Shown here piece after piece: positions 21,201 to 35,983 of a stretch of 64,000 nt of DNA. Position numbers and translations under genes: made by a program. Numbering within the stretch: position 1 is the stretch's first letter; every line of letters begins with the position of its first letter. The stretch comes from Alitta virens (taxonomy: Eukaryota; Annelida; Polychaeta; Phyllodocida; Nereididae), in contig OW028582.1 in the NCBI GenBank assembly GCA_932294295.1, positions 7,465,188 through 7,529,187 on the forward strand. Direction: 5' to 3'. The notes below the pieces were generated by a model, which saw only the letters and a program-made list of their open reading frames with translations, was not told where the DNA came from and searched no databases.

Positions 21201-24200
21201 CATCCAAGTACTAACCAGGCCCGACGTTGCTTAACTTCAGTGATCTGACGAGAACCGGTGTGCTCAACGTGGTATGGCCGTAGCTGACAGCCTCACCCTA
21301 ACCACAGCTAGTCAAGACTTGAAATGTCTGAGAAGTGGCAGAAATTGTCAAAAATTTGGAAAAGCTACAGCACCTGGTATTCCCAGGCGGTCACCCATCC
21401 AAGTACTAACCAGGCCCGATGTTGCTTAACTTCGGTGATCGGACGAGAACCGGTGTGCTCAACGTGGTATGACCGTAGCTGACAGCCTCACTCTGACCAC
21501 AGCTAGTCAAGACTTGAAATGTCTGAGAAGTGGCAGAAATTGTCAAAAATTTGGAAAAGCTACAGCACCTGGTATTCCCAGGCGGTCACCCATCCAAGTA
21601 CTAACCAGGCCCGACGTTGCTTATCTTCAGTGATCGGACGAGAACCGGTGTGCTCAACGTGGTTTGGCCGTAGCTGACAGCCTCACCCTAACCACAGCTA
21701 GTCAAGACTTGAAATGTCTGAGAAGTGGCAGAAATTGTCAAAAATTTGGAAAAGCTACAGCACCTGGTATTCCCAGGCGGTCACCCATCCAAGTACTAAC
21801 CAGGCCCGACGTTGCTTAACTTCGGTGATCGGACGAGAACCGGTGTGCTCAACGTGGTATGGCCGTAGCTGACAGCCGCACTCTGACCACAGCTAGTCAA
21901 GACTTGAAATGTCTGAGAAGTGGCAGAAATTGTCAAAAATTTGGAAAAGCTACAGCACCTGGTATTCCCAGGCGGTCACCCATCCAAGTACTAACCAGGC
22001 CCGACGTTGCTTAACTTCGGTGATCGGACGAGAACCGGTGTGCTCAACGTGGTATGGCCGTAGCTGACAGCCTCACTCTGACCACAGCGAGTCAAGACTT
22101 GAAATGTCTGAGAAGTGGCAGAAATTGTCAAAAATTTGGAAAAGCTACAGCACCTGGTATTCCCAGGCGGTCACCCATCCAAGTACTAACCAGGCCCGAC
22201 GTTGCTTAACTTCGGTGATCGGACGAGAACCGGTGTGCTCAACGTGGTATGGCCGTAGCTGACAGCCTCACTCTGACCACAGCTAGTCAAGACTTGAAAT
22301 GTCTGAGAAGTGGCAGAAATTGTCAAAAATTTGGAAAAGCTACAGCACCTGGTATTCCCAGGCGGTCACCCATCCAAGTACTAACCAGGCCCGACGTTGC
22401 TTAACTTCGGTGATCTGACGAGAACCGGTGTGCTCAACGTGGTATGGCCGTAGCTGACAGCCTCACTCTGACCACAGCTAGTCAAGACTTGAAATGTCTG
22501 AGAAGTGGCAGAAATTGTCAAAAATTTGGAAAAGCTACAGCACCTGGTATTCCCAGGCGGTCACCCATCCAAGTACTAACCAGGCCCGACGTTGCTTAAC
22601 TTCGGTGATCGGACGAGAACCGGTGTGCTCAACGTGGTATGGCCGTAGCTGACAGCCTCACTCTGACCACAGCTAGTCAAGACTTGAAATGTCTGAGAAG
22701 TGGCAGAAATTGTCAAAAATTTGGAAAAGCTACAGCACCTGGTATTCCCAGGCGGTCACCCATCCAAGTACTAACCAGGCCCGACGTTGCTTAACTTCGG
22801 TGATCGGATGAGAACCGGTGTGCTCAACGTGGTATGGCCGTAGCTGACAGCCTCGCTCTGACCACAGCTAGTCAAGACTTGAAATGTCTGAGAAGTGGCA
22901 GAAATTGTCAAAAATTTGGAAAAGCTACAGCACCTGGTATTCCCAGGCGGTCACCCATCCAAGTACTAACCAGGCCCGACGTTGCTTAACTTCGGTGATC
23001 GGACAAGAACCGGTGTGCTCAACGTGGTATGGCCGTAGCTGACAGCCTCACTCTGACCACAGCTAGTCAAGACTTGAAATGTCTGAGAAGTGGCAGAAAT
23101 TGTCAAAAATTTGGAAAAGCTACAGCACCTGGTATTCCCAGGCGGTCACCCATCCAAGTACTAACCAGGCCCGACGTTGCTTAACTTCGGTGATCGGATG
23201 AGAACCGGTGTGCTCAACGTGGTATGGCCGTAGCTGACAGCCTCACTCTGACCACAGCTAGTCAAGACTTGAAATGTCTGAGAAGTGGCAGAAATTGTCA
23301 AAAATTTGGAAAAGCTACAGCACCTGGTATTCCCAGGCAGTCACCCATCCAAGTACTAACCAGGCCCGACGTTGCTTAACTTCGGTGATCGGACGAGAAC
23401 CGGTGTGCTCAACGTGGTATGGCCGTAGCTGACAGCCTCACTCTGACCACAGCTAGTCAAGACTTGAAATGTCTGAGAAGTGGCAGAAATTGTCAAAAAT
23501 TTGGAAAAGCTACAGCACCTGGTATTCCCAGGCGGTCACCCATCCAAGTACTAACCAGGCCCGACGTTGCTTAAATTCGGTGATCGGACGAGAACCGGTG
23601 TGCTCAACGTGGTATGGCCGTAGCTGACAGCCTCACTCTGACCACAGCTAGTCAAGACTTGAAATGTCTGAGAAGTGGCAGAAATTGTCAAAAATTTGGA
23701 AAAGCTACAGCACCTGGTATTCCCAGGCGGTCACCCATCCAAGTACTAACCAGGCCCGACGTTGTTTGACTTCGGTGATCGGATGAGAACCGGTGTGCTC
23801 AAAGTGGTATAGCCGTAGCTGACAGCCTCACTCTGACCACAGCTAGTCAAGACTTGAAATGTCTGAGAAGTGGCAGAAATTGTCAAAAATTTGGAAAAGC
23901 TACAGCACCTGGTATTCCCAGGCAGTCACCCATCCAAGTACTAACCAGGCCCGACGTTGCTTAACTTCGGTGATCGGACGAGAACCGGTGTGCTCAACGT
24001 GGTATGGCCGTAGCTGACAGCCTCACCCTAACCACAGCTAGTCAAGACTTGAAATGTCTGAGAAGTGGCAGAAATTGTCAAAAATTTGGAAAAGCTACAG
24101 CACCTGGTATTCTCAGGCGGTCACCCATCCAAGTACTAACCACGCCCGACATTGCTTAACTTCGGTGATCGGACGAGAACCGGTGTGCTCAACGTGGTAT

Positions 24201-27200
24201 GGCCGTAGCTGACAGCCTCACTCTGACCACAGCTAGTCAAGACTTGAAATGTCTGAGAAGTGGCAGAAATTGTCAAAAATTTGGAAAAGCTACAGCACCT
24301 GGTATTCCCAGGCGGTCACCCATCCAAGTACTAACCAGGCCCGATGTTGCTTAACCTCGGTGATCAGACGAGAACCGGTGTGCTCAACGTGGTATGACCG
24401 TAGCTGACAGCCTAACTCTGACCACAGCTAGTCAAGACTTGAAATGTCTGAGAAGTGGCAGAAATTGTCAAAAATTTGGAAAAGCTACAGCACCTGGTAT
24501 TCCCAGGCGGTCACCCATCCAAGTATTAACCAGGCCCGACGTTGCTTAACTTCAGTGATCGGACGAGAACCGGTGTGCTCAACGTGGTATGGCCGTAGCT
24601 GACAGCCTCACCCTAACCACAGCTAGTCAAGACTTGAAATGTCTGAGAAGTGGCAGAAATTGTCAAAAATTTGGAAAAGCTACAGCACCTGGTATTCCGG
24701 GGCGGTCACCCATCCAAGTACTAACCACGCCCGATATTGCTTAACTTCGGTGATCGGACAAGAACCGGTGTGCTCAACGTGGTATGGCCGTAGCTGACAG
24801 CCTCTCTCTGACCACAGCTAGTCAAGGCTTGAAATGTCTGAGAAGTGGCAGAAATTGTCAAAAATTTGGAAAAGCTACAGCACCTGGTATTCCCAGGCGG
24901 TCACCCATCCAAGTACTAACCAGGCCCGACTTTGCTTAACTTCGGTGATCGGACGAGAACCGGTGTGCTCAACGTGGTATGGCTGTAGCTGACAGCCTCA
25001 CTCTGACCACAGCTAGTCAAGACTTGAAATGTCTGAGAAGTGGCAGAAATTGTCAAAAATTTGGAAAAGCTACAGCACCTGGTATTCCCAGGCGGTCACC
25101 CATCCAAGTACTAACCAGGCCCGACGTTGCTTAACTTCGGTGATCGGACGAGAACCGGTGTGCTCAACGTGGTATGGCCGTAGCTGACAGCCTCACTCTG
25201 ACCACAGCTAGTCAAGACTTGAAATGTCTGAGAAGTGGCAGAAATTGTCAAAAATTTGGAAAAGCTACAGCACCTGGTATTCCCAGGCGGTCACCCATCC
25301 AAGTACTAACCAGGCCCGACGTTGCTTAACTTCGGTGATCGGACGAGAACCGGTGTGCTCAACGTGGTTTGGCCGTAGCTGACAGCCTCACTCTGACCAC
25401 AGCTAGTCAAGACTTGAAATGTCTGAGAAGTGGCAGAAATTGTCAAAAATTTGGAAAAGCTACAGCACCTGGTATTCCCAGGCGGTCACCCATCCAAGTA
25501 CTAACCAGGCCCGACGTTGCTTAACTTCGGTGATCGGACGAGAACCGGTGTGCTCAACGTGGTATGGCCGTAGCTGACAGCCTCACTCTGACCACAGCTA
25601 GTCAAGACTTGAAATGTCTGAGAAGTGGCAGAAATTGTCAAAAATTTGGAAAAGCTACAGCACCTGGTATTCCCAGGCGGTCACCCATCCAAGTACTAAC
25701 CAGGCCCGACGTTGCTTAACTTCGGTGATCGGACGAGAACCGGTGTGCTCAACGTGGTATGGCCGTAGCTGACAGCCTCACTCTGACCACAGCTAGTCAA
25801 GACTTGAAATGTCTGAGAAGTGGCAGAAATTGTCAAAAATTTGGAAAAGCTACAGCACCTGGTATTCCCAGGCGGTCACCCATCCAAGTACTAACCAGGC
25901 CCGACGTTGCTTAACTTCGGTGATCTGACGAGAACCGGTGTGCTCAACGTGGTATGGCCGTAGCTGACAGCCTCACTCTGACCACAGCTAGTCAAGACTT
26001 GAAATGTCTGAGAAGTGGCAGAAATTGTCAAAAATTTGGAAAAGCTACAGCACCTGGTATTCCCAGGCGGTCACCCATCCAAGTACTAACCAGGCCCGAC
26101 GTTGCTTAAATTCGGTGATCGGACGAGAACCGGTGTGCTCAACGTGGTATGGCCGTAGCTGACAGCCTCACTCTGACCACAGCTAGTCAAGACTTGAAAT
26201 GTCTGAGAAGTGGCAGAAATTGTCAAAAATTTGGAAAAGCTACAGCACCTGGTATTCCCAGGCGGTCACCCATCCAAGTACTAACCAGGCCCGACGTTGC
26301 TTAACTTCGGTGATCGGACGAGAACCGGTGTGCTCAACGTGGTATGGCCGTAGCTGACAGCCTCACTCTGACCACAGCTAGTCAAGACTTGAAATGTCTG
26401 AGAAGTGGCAGAAATTGTCAAAAATTTGGAAAAGCTACAGCACCTGGTATTCCCAGGCGGTCACCCATCCAAGTACTAACCAGGCCCGACGTTGCTTAAC
26501 TTCGGTGATCTGACGAGAACCGGTGTGCTCAACGTGGTATGGCCGTAGCTGACAGCCTCACTCTGACCACAGCTAGTCAAGACTTGAAATGTCTGAGAAG
26601 TGGCAGAAATTGTCAAAAATTTGGAAAAGCTACAGCACCTGGTATTCCCAGGCGGTCACCCATCCAAGTACTAACCAGGCCCGACGTTGCTTAAATTCGG
26701 TGATCGGACGAGAACCGGTGTGCTCAACGTGGTATGGCCGTAGCTGACAGCCTCACTCTGACCACAGCTAGTCAAGACTTGAAATGTCTGAGAAGTGGCA
26801 GAAATTGTCAAAAATTTGGAAAAGCTACAGCACCTGGTATTCCCAGGCGGTCACCCATCCAAGTACTAACCAGGCCCGACGTTGCTTAACTTCGGTGATC
26901 TGACGAGAACCGGTGTGCTCAACGTGGTATGGCCGTAGCTGACAGCCTCACTCTGACCACAGCTAGTCAAGACTTGAAATGTCTGAGAAGTGGCAGAAAT
27001 TGTCAAAAATTTGGAAAAGCTACAGCACCTGGTATTCCCAGGCGGTCACCCATCCAAGTACTAACCAGGCCCGACGTTGCTTAAATTCGGTGATCGGACG
27101 AGAACCGGTGTGCTCAACGTGGTATGGCCGTAGCTGACAGCCTCACTCTGACCACAGCTAGTCAAGACTTGAAATGTCTGAGAAGTGGCAGAAATTGTCA

Positions 27201-30200
27201 AAAATTTGGAAAAGCTACAGCACCTGGTATTCCCAGGCGGTCACCCATCCAAGTACTAACCAGGCCCGACGTTGTTTGACTTCGGTGATCGGATGAGAAC
27301 CGGTGTGCTCAAAGTGGTATAGCCGTAGCTGACAGCCTCACTCTGACCACAGCTAGTCAAGACTTGAAATGTCTGAGAAGTGGCAGAAATTGTCAAAAAT
27401 TTGGAAAAGCTACAGCACCTGGTATTCCCAGGCGGTCACCCATCCAAGTACTAACCAGGCCCGACGTTGCTTAACTTCGGTGATCGGACGAGAACCGGTG
27501 TGCTCAACGTGGTATGGCCGTAGCTGACAGCCTCACTCTGACCACAGCTAGTCAAGACTTGAAATTTCTGAGAAGTGGCAGAAATTGTCAAAAATTTGGA
27601 AAAGCTACAGCACCTGGTATTCCCAGGCGGTCACCCATCCAAGTACTAACCAGGCCCGACGTTGCTTAACTTCAGTGATCGGACGAGAACCGGTGTGCTC
27701 AACGTGGTATGGCCGTAGCTGACAGCCTCACCCTAACCACAGCTAGTCAAGACTTGAAATGTCTGAGAAGTGGCAGAAATTGTCAAAAATTTGGAAAAGC
27801 TACAGCACCTGGTATTCCCAGGCGGTCACCCATCCAAGTACTAACCAGGCCCGACGTTGCTTAACTTCGGTGATCGGACGAGAACCGGTGTGCTCAACGT
27901 GGTATGGCCGTAGCTGACAGCCTCACTCTGACCACAGCTAGTTAAGACTTGAAATGTCTGAGAAGTGGAAGAAATTGTCAAAAAATTGGAAAAGCTACAG
28001 CACCTGGTATTCCCAGGCGGTCACCCATCCAAGTACTAACCAGGCCCGACGTTGTTTAACTTCGGTGATCGGATGAGAACCGGTGTGCTCAAAGTGGTAT
28101 GGCCGTAGCTGACAGCCTCACTCTGACCACAGCTAGTCAAGACTTGAAATGTCTGAGAAGTGGCAGAAATTGTCAAAAATTTGGAAAAGCTACAGCACCT
28201 GGTATTCCCAGGCGGTCACCCATCCAAGTACTAACCAGGCCCGACGTTGCTTAACTTCGGTGATCGGACGAGAACCGGTGTGCTCAACGTGGTATGGCCG
28301 TAGCTGACAGCCTCATTCTGACCACAGCTAGTCAAGACTTGAAATGTCTGAGAAGTGGCAGAAATTGTCAAAAATTTGGAAAAGCTACAGCACCTGGTAT
28401 TCCCAGGCGGTCACCCATCCAAGTACTAACCAGGCCCGACGTTGCTTAACTTCGGTGATCGGACGAGAACCGGTGTGCTCAACATGGCATGGCCGTAGCT
28501 GACAGCCTCACTCTGACCACAGCTAGTCAAGACTTGAAATGTCTGAGAAGTGGCTGAAATTGTCAAACATTTAGAAAAGCTACAGCACCTGGTATTCCCA
28601 GGCGGTCACCCATCCAAGTACTAACCAGGCCCGACGTTGCTTAACTTCGGTGATCGGACGAGAACCGGTGTGCTCAACGTGGTATGGCCGTAGCTGACAG
28701 CCTCACTCTGACCACAGCTAGTCAAGACTTGAAATGTCTGAGAAGTGGCAGAAATTGTCAAAAATTTGGAAAAGCTACAGCACCTGGTATTCCCAGGCGG
28801 TCACCCATCCAAGTACTAACCAGGCCCGACGTTGCTTAACTTCGGTGATCGGACGAGAACCGGTGTGCTCAACGTGGTATGGCCGTAGCTGACAGCCTCA
28901 CTCTGACCACAGCTAGTCAAGACTTGAAATGTCTGAGAAGTGGCAGAAATTGTCAAAAATTTGGAAAAGCTACAGCACCTGGTATTCCCAGGCGGTCACC
29001 CATCCAAGTACTAACCAGGCCCGACGTTGCTTAACTTCGGTGATCGGACGAGAACCGGTGTGCTCAACGTGGTTTGGCCGTAGCTGACAGCCTCACTCTG
29101 ACCACAGCTAGTCAAGACTTGAAATGTCTGAGAAGTGGCAGAAATTGTCAAAAATTTGGAAAAGTTACAGCACCTGGTATTCCCAGGCGGTCACCCATCC
29201 AAGTACTAACCAGGCCCGACGTTGTTTAACTTCGGTGATCGGATGAGAACCGGTGTGCTCAAAGTGGTATGGCCGTAGCTGACAGCCTCACTCTGACCAC
29301 AGCTAGTCAAGACTTGAAATGTCTGAGAAGTGGCAGAAATTGTCAAAAATTTGGAAAAGCTACAGCACCTGGTATTCCCAGGCGGTCACCCATCCAAGTA
29401 CTAACCAGGCCCGACGTTGCTTAACTTCGGTGATCGGACGAGAACCGGTGTGCTCAACGTGGTATGGCCGTAGCTGACAGCCTCATTCTGACCACAGCTA
29501 GTCAAGACTTGAAATGTCTGAGAAGTGGCAGAAATTGTCAAAAATTTGGAAAAGCTACAGCACCTGGTATTTCCAGGCGGTCACCCATCCAAGTACTAAC
29601 CAGGCCCGACGTTGCTTAACTTCGGTGATCGGACGAGAACCGGTGTGCTCAACATGGCATGGCCGTAGCTGACAGCCTCACTCTGACCACAGCTAGTCAA
29701 GACTTGAAATGTCTGAGAAGTGGCAGAAATTGTCAAACATTTGGAAAAGCTACAGCACCTGGTATTCCCAGGCCGTCACCCATCCAAGTACTAACCAGGC
29801 CCGACGTTGCTTAACTTCGGTGATCGGACGAGAACCGGTGTGCTCAACGTGGTATGGCCGTAGCTGACAGCCTCACTCTGACCACAGCTAGTCAAGACTT
29901 GAAATGTCTGAGAAGTGGCAGAAATTGTCAAAAATTTGGAAAAGCTACAGCACCTGGTATTCCCAGGCGGTCACCCATCCAAGTACTAACCAGGCCCGAC
30001 GTTGCTTAACTTCGGTGATCGGACGAGAACCGGTGTGCTCAACGTGGTATGGCCGTAGCTGACAGCCTCACTCTGACCACAGCTAGTCAAGACTTGAAAT
30101 GTCTGAGAAGTGGCAGAAATTGTCAAAAATTTGGAAAAGCTACAGCACCTGGTATTCCCAGGCGGTCACCCATCCAAGTACTAACCAGGCCCGACGTTGC

Positions 30201-31814
30201 TTAACTTCGGTGATCGGACCAGAACCGGTGTGCTCAACGTGGTATGGCCGTAGCTGACAGCCTCACTCTGACCACAGCTAGTCAAGACTTGAAATGTCTG
30301 AGAAGTGGCAGAAATTGTCAAAAATTTGGAAAAGCTACAGCACCTGGTATTCCCAGGCGGTCACCCATCCAAGTACTAACCAGGCCCGACGTTGCTTAAC
30401 TTCGGTGATCGGACCAGAACCGGTGTGCTCAACGTGGTATGGCCGTAGCTGACAGCCTCACTCTGACCACAGCTAGTCAAGACTTGAAATGTCTGAGAAG
30501 TGGCAGAAATTGTCAAAAATTTGGAAAAGCTACAGCACCTGGTATTCCCAGGCGGTCACTCATCCAAGTACTAACCAGGCCCGACGTTGCTTAACTTCGG
30601 TGATCGGACGAGAACCGGTGTGCTCAACGTGGTATGGCCGTAGCTGACAGCCTCACTCTGACCACAGCTAGTCAAGACTTGAAATGTCTGAGAAGTGGCA
30701 GAAATTGTCAAAAATTTGGAAAAGCTACAGCACCTGGTATTCCCAGGCGGTCACCCATCCAAGTACTAACCAGGCCCGATGTTGCTTAACTTCGGTGATC
30801 GGACGAGAACCGGTGTGCTCAACGTGGTATGGCCGTAGCTGACAGCCTCACTCTGACCACAGCTAGTCAAGACTTGAAATGTCTGAGAAGTGGCAGAAAT
30901 TGTCAAAAATTTGGAAAAGCTACAGCACCTGGTATTCCCAGGCGGTCACCCATCCAAGTACTAACCAGGCCCGACGTTGCTTAACTTCGGTGATCGGACG
31001 AGAACCAATGTGCTCAACGTGGTATGGCCGTAGCTGACAGCCTCACTCTGACCACAGCTAGTCAAGACTTGAAATGTCTGAGAAGTGGCAGAAATTGTCA
31101 AAAATTTGGAAAAGCTACAGCACCTGGTATTCCCAGGCGGTCACCCATCCAAGTACTAACCAGGCCCGACGTTGCTTAACTTCGGTGATCGGACGAGAAC
31201 CGGTGTGCTCAACGTGGTATGGCCGTAGCTGACAGCCTCACTCTGACCACAGCTAGTCAAGACTTGAAATGTCTGAGAAGTGGCAGAAATTGTCAAAAAT
31301 TTGGAAAAGCTACAGCACCTGGTATTCCCAGGCGGTCACCCATCCAAGTACTAACCAGGCCCGACGTTGTTTGACTTCGGTGATCGGATGAGAACCGGTG
31401 TGCTCAAAGTGGTATGGCCGTAGCTGACAGCCTCACTCTGACCACAGCTAGTCAAGACTTGAAATGTCTGAGAAGTGGCAGAAATTGTCAAAAATTTGGA
31501 AAAGCTACAGCAGCTGGTATTCCCAGGCGGTCACCCATCCAAGTACTAACCAGGCCCGACGTTGCTTAACTTCGGTGATCGGACGAGAACCGGTGTGCTC
31601 AACGTGGTATGGCCGTAGCTGACAGCCTCACTCTGACCACAGCTAGTCAAGACTTGAAATGTCTGAGAAGTGGCAGAAATTGTCAAAAATTTGGAAAAGC
31701 TACAGCACCTGGTATTCCCAGGCGGTCACCCATCCAAGTACTAACCAGGCCCGACGTTGCTTAACTTCAGTGATCGGACGAGAACCGGTGTGCTCAACAT
31801 GGCATGGCCGTAGC
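17461..31814 (-). rRNA. 5S rRNA: 5S rRNA genes, copies 87-160 (phase shift -2)
   Basis: There are 74 complete genes. Copy 87 carries the same spacer A-deletion as copy 56, 31 units away. This is the most variable part of the array: it includes copies with CTTAAATTC in place of CTTAACTTC (plus strand, near 23573, 26108, 26693 and 27083), copies with GTTTGAC or GTTTAAC in the box A region (near 23765, 27275, 28055, 29225 and 31370), and copies with A12G plus C16T (near 28484, 29654 and 31800). Confidence 0.95.
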
Positions 31815-31889
31815 TGACAGCCTCACTCTGACCATAGCTAGTCAAGACTTGAAATTTCTGAGAAGTGGCAGAAATTTTCAAAAATTTGA

Positions 31890-34800
31890 AAAGCTACAGC
31901 ACCTGGTATTCCCAGGCGGTCACCCATCCAAGTACTAACCAGGCCCGACGTTGCTTAACTTCAGTGATCGGACGAGAACCGGTGTGCTCAACGTGGTATG
32001 GCCGTAGCTGACAGCCTCACCCTAACCACAGCTAGTCAAGACTTGAAATGTCTGAGAAGTGGCAGAAATTGTCAAAAATTTGGAAAAGCTACAGCACCTG
32101 GTATTCCCAGGCGGTCACCCATCCAAGTACTAACCAGGCCCGACGTTGCTTAACTTCGGTGATCGGACGAGAACCGGTGTGCTCAACGTGGTATGGCCGT
32201 AGCTGACAGCCTCACTCTGACCACAGCTAGTCAAGACTTGAAATGTCTGAGAAGTGGCAGAAATTGTCAAAAATTTGGAAAAGCTACAGCACCTGGTATT
32301 CCCAGGCGGTCACCCATCCAAGTACTAACCAGGCCCGACGTTGTTTAACTTCGGTGATCGGATGAGAACCGGTGTGCTCAAAGTGGTATGGCCGTAGCTG
32401 ACAGCCTCACTCTGACCACAGCTAGTCAAGACTTGAAATGTCTGAGAAGTGGCAGAAATTGTCAAAAATTTGGAAAAGCTACAGCACCTGGTATTCCCAG
32501 GCGGTCACCCATCCAAGTACTAACCAGGCCCGACGTTGCTTAACTTCGGTGATCGGACGAGAACCGGTGTGCTCAACGTGGTATGGCCGTAGCTGACAGC
32601 CTCATTCTGACCACAGCTAGTCAAGACTTGAAATGTCTGAGAAGTGGCAGAAATTGTCAAAAATTTGGAAAAGCTACAGCACCTGGTATTCCCAGGCGGT
32701 CACCCATCCAAGTACTAACCAGGCCCGACGTTGCTTAACTTCGGTGATCGGACGAGAACCGGTGTGCTCAACATGGCATGGCCGTAGCTGACAGCCTCAC
32801 TCTGACCACAGCTAGTCAAGACTTGAAATGTCTGAGAAGTGGCAGAAATTGTCAAAAATTTGGAAAAGCTACAGCACCTGGTATTCCCAGGCGGTCACCC
32901 ATCCAAGTACTAACCAGGCCCGACGTTGCTTAACTTCGGTGATCGGACGAGAACCGGTGTGCTCAACGTGGTATGGCCGTAGCTGACAGCCTCACTCTGA
33001 CCACAGCTAGTCAAGACTTGAAATGTCTGAGAAGTGGCAGAAATTGTCAAAAATTTGGAAAAGCTACAGCACCTGGTATTCCCAGGCGGTCACCCATCCA
33101 AGTACTAACCAGGCCCGACGTTGTTTAACTTCGGTGATCGGATGAGAACCGGTGTGCTCAAAGTGGTATGGCCGTAGCTGACAGCCTCACTCTGACCACA
33201 GCTAGTCAAGACTTGAAATGTCTGAGAAGTGGCAGAAATTGTCAAAAATTTGGAAAAGCTACAGCACCTGGTATTCCCAGGCGGTCACCCATCCAAGTAC
33301 TAACCAGGCCCGACGTTGCTTAACTTCGGTGATCGGACGAGAACCGGTGTGCTCAACGTGGTATGGCCGTAGCTGACAGCCTCATTCTGACCACAGCTAG
33401 TCAAGACTTGAAATGTCTGAGAAGTGGCAGAAATTGTCAAAAATTTGGAAAAGCTACAGCACCTGGTATTCCCAGGCGGTCACCCATCCAAGTACTAACC
33501 AGGCCCGACGTTGCTTAACTTCGGTGATCGGACGAGAACCGGTGTGCTCAACATGGCATGGCCGTAGCTGACAGCCTCACTCTGACCACAGCTAGTCAAG
33601 ACTTGAAATGTCTGAGAAGTGGCAGAAATTGTCAAAAATTTGGAAAAGCTACAGCACCTGGTATTCCCAGGCGGTCACCCATCCAAGTACTAACCAGGCC
33701 CGACGTTGCTTAACTTCAGTGATCGGACGAGAACCGGTGTGCTCAACGTGGTATGGCCGTAGCTGACAGCCTCACCCTAACCACAGCTAGTCAAGACTTG
33801 AAATGTCTGAGAAGTGGCAGAAATTGTCAAAAATTTGGAAAAGCTACAGCACCTGGTATTCCCAGGCGGTCACCCATCCAAGTACTAACCACGCCCGACA
33901 TTGCTTAACTTCGGTGATCGGACGAGAACCGGTGTGCTCAACGTGGTATGGCCGTAGCTGACAGCCTCACTCTGACCACAGCTAGTCAAGACTTGAAATG
34001 TCTGAGAAGTGGCAGAAATTGTCAAAAATTTGGAAAAGCTACAGCACCTGGTATTCCCAGGCGGTCACCCATCCAAGTACTAACCAGGCCCGACGTTGCT
34101 TAACTTCGGTGATCGGACGAGAACCGGTGTGCTCAACGTGGTATGGCCGTAGCTGACAGCCTCACTCTGACCACAGCTAGTCAAGACTTGAAATGTCTGA
34201 GAAGTGGCAGAAATTGTCAAAAATTTGGAAAAGCTACAGCACCTGGTATTCCCAGGCGGTCACCCATCCAAGTACTAACCAGGCCCGACGTTGCTTAACT
34301 TCGGTGATCGGACGAGAACCGGTGTGCTCAACGTGGTATGGCCGTAGCTGACAGCCTCACTCTGACCACAGCTAGTCAAGACTTGAAATTTCTGAGAAGT
34401 GGCAGAAATTGTCAAAAATTTGGAAAAGCTACAGCACCTGGTATTCCCAGGCGGTCACCCATCCAAGTACTAACCAGGCCCGACGTTGTTTAACTTCGGT
34501 GATCTGACGAGAACCGGTGTGCTCAACGTGGTATGGCCGTAGCTGACAGCCTCACTCTGACCGCAGCTAGTCAAGACTTGAAATGTCTGAGAAGTGGCAG
34601 AAATTGTCAAAAATTTGGAAAAGCTACAGCACCTGGTATTCCCAGGCGGTCACCCATCCAAGTACTAACCAGGCCCGACGTTGCTTAACTTCGGTGATCG
34701 GACGAGAACCGGTGTGCTCAACATGGCATGGCCGTAGCTGACAGCCTCACTCTGACCACAGCTAGTCAAGACTTGAAATTTCTGAGAAGTGGCAGAAATT

Positions 34801-35713
34801 TTCAAAAATTTGGAAAAGCTACAGCACCTGGTATTCCCAGGTGGTCACCCATCCAAGTACTAACCAGGCCCGACGTTGCTTAACTTCAGTGATCGGACGA
34901 GAACCGGTGTGCTCAACGTGGTATGGCCGTAGCTGACAGCCTCACCCTAACCACAGCTAGTCAAGACTTGAAATGTCTGAGAAGTGGCAGAAATTGTCAA
35001 AAATTTGGAAAAGCTACAGCACCTGGTATTCCCAGGCGGTCACCCATCCAAGTACTAACCAGGCCCGACGTTGCTTAACTTCGGTGATCGGACGAGAACC
35101 GGTGTGCTCAACATGGCATGGCCGTAGCTGACAGCCTCACTCTGACCACAGCTAGTCAAGACTTGAAATGTCTGAGAAGTGGCAGAAATTGTCAAAAATT
35201 TGGAAAAGCTACAGCACCTGGTATTCCCAGGCGGTCACCCATCCAAGTACTGACCAGGCCCGACGTTGCTTAACTTCAGTGATCGGACGAGAACCGGTGT
35301 GCTCAACGTGGTATGGCCGTAGCTGACAGCCTCACCCTAACCACAGCTAGTCAAGACTTGAAATGTCTGAGAAGTGGCAGAAATTGTCAAAAATTTGGAA
35401 AAGCTACAGCACCTGGTATTCCCAGGCGGTCACCCATACAAGTACTAACCACGCCCGACATTGCTTAACTTCGGTGATCGGACGAGAACCGGTGTGCTCA
35501 ACGTGGTATGGCCGTAGCTGACAGCCTCACTCTGACCACAGCTAGTCAAGACTTGAAATGTCTGAGAAGTGGCAGAAATTGTCAAAAATTTGGAAAAGCT
35601 ACAGCACCTGGTATTCCCAGGCGGTCACCCATCCAAGTACTAACCAGGCCTGACGTTGCTTAAATTCGGTGATCGGACGAGAACCGGTGTGCTCAACGTG
35701 GTATGGCCGTAGC
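31890..35713 (-). rRNA. 5S rRNA: 5S rRNA genes, copies 161-180 (phase shift -3)
   Basis: There are 20 complete genes. The shift arises from loss of one G between the proximal and distal T-runs left of copy 161 (near 31888), so that the minus strand has a single C between T4 and AAA. A four-unit block is repeated in direct tandem here (copies around 32.34 kb and 33.12 kb). Confidence 0.95.
32300..33600 (-). repeat. Four-unit (780-bp) tandem duplication
   Basis: GTTTAACTTC with GGATGAG, then CCTCATTCTG, then CAACATGGCATGG occur in order at about 32343, 32602 and 32768, and again 780 bp on. The same trio is also seen at 28.05-28.49 and 29.22-29.66 kb, 1170 bp (six units) apart. Confidence 0.8.
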
Positions 35714-35789
35714 TGACAGCCTCACTCTGACCACAGCTAGTCAAGACTTGAAATGTCTGAGAAGTGGCAGAAATTGTCAAAAATTTGGA

Positions 35790-35907
35790 AAAGCTACAGC
35801 ACCTGGTTTTCCAGGCGGTCACCCATCCAAGTACTAACCAGGCCCGACGTTGCTTAACTTCGGTGATGGGACGAGAACAGGTGTGCTCAACGTGGTATGG
35901 CCGTAGC
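35790..35907 (-). pseudogene. 5S rRNA copy 181, 118 nt, probable pseudogene
   Basis: In the 3' part, GGGAATACC has become GGAAAACC, a loss of one G and T to A, in the helix IV/loop E side of the molecule just past box C. It also carries G40C (plus GATGGG) and G29T (plus GAACAGG). Four changes in one 5S gene are far more than in typical copies. The terminator and box C survive, so it may still be transcribed. Confidence 0.7.
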
Positions 35908-35983
35908 TGACAGCCTCACTCTGACCACAGCTAGTCAAGACTTGAAATGTCTGAGAAGTGGCAGAAATTGTCAAAAATTTGGA

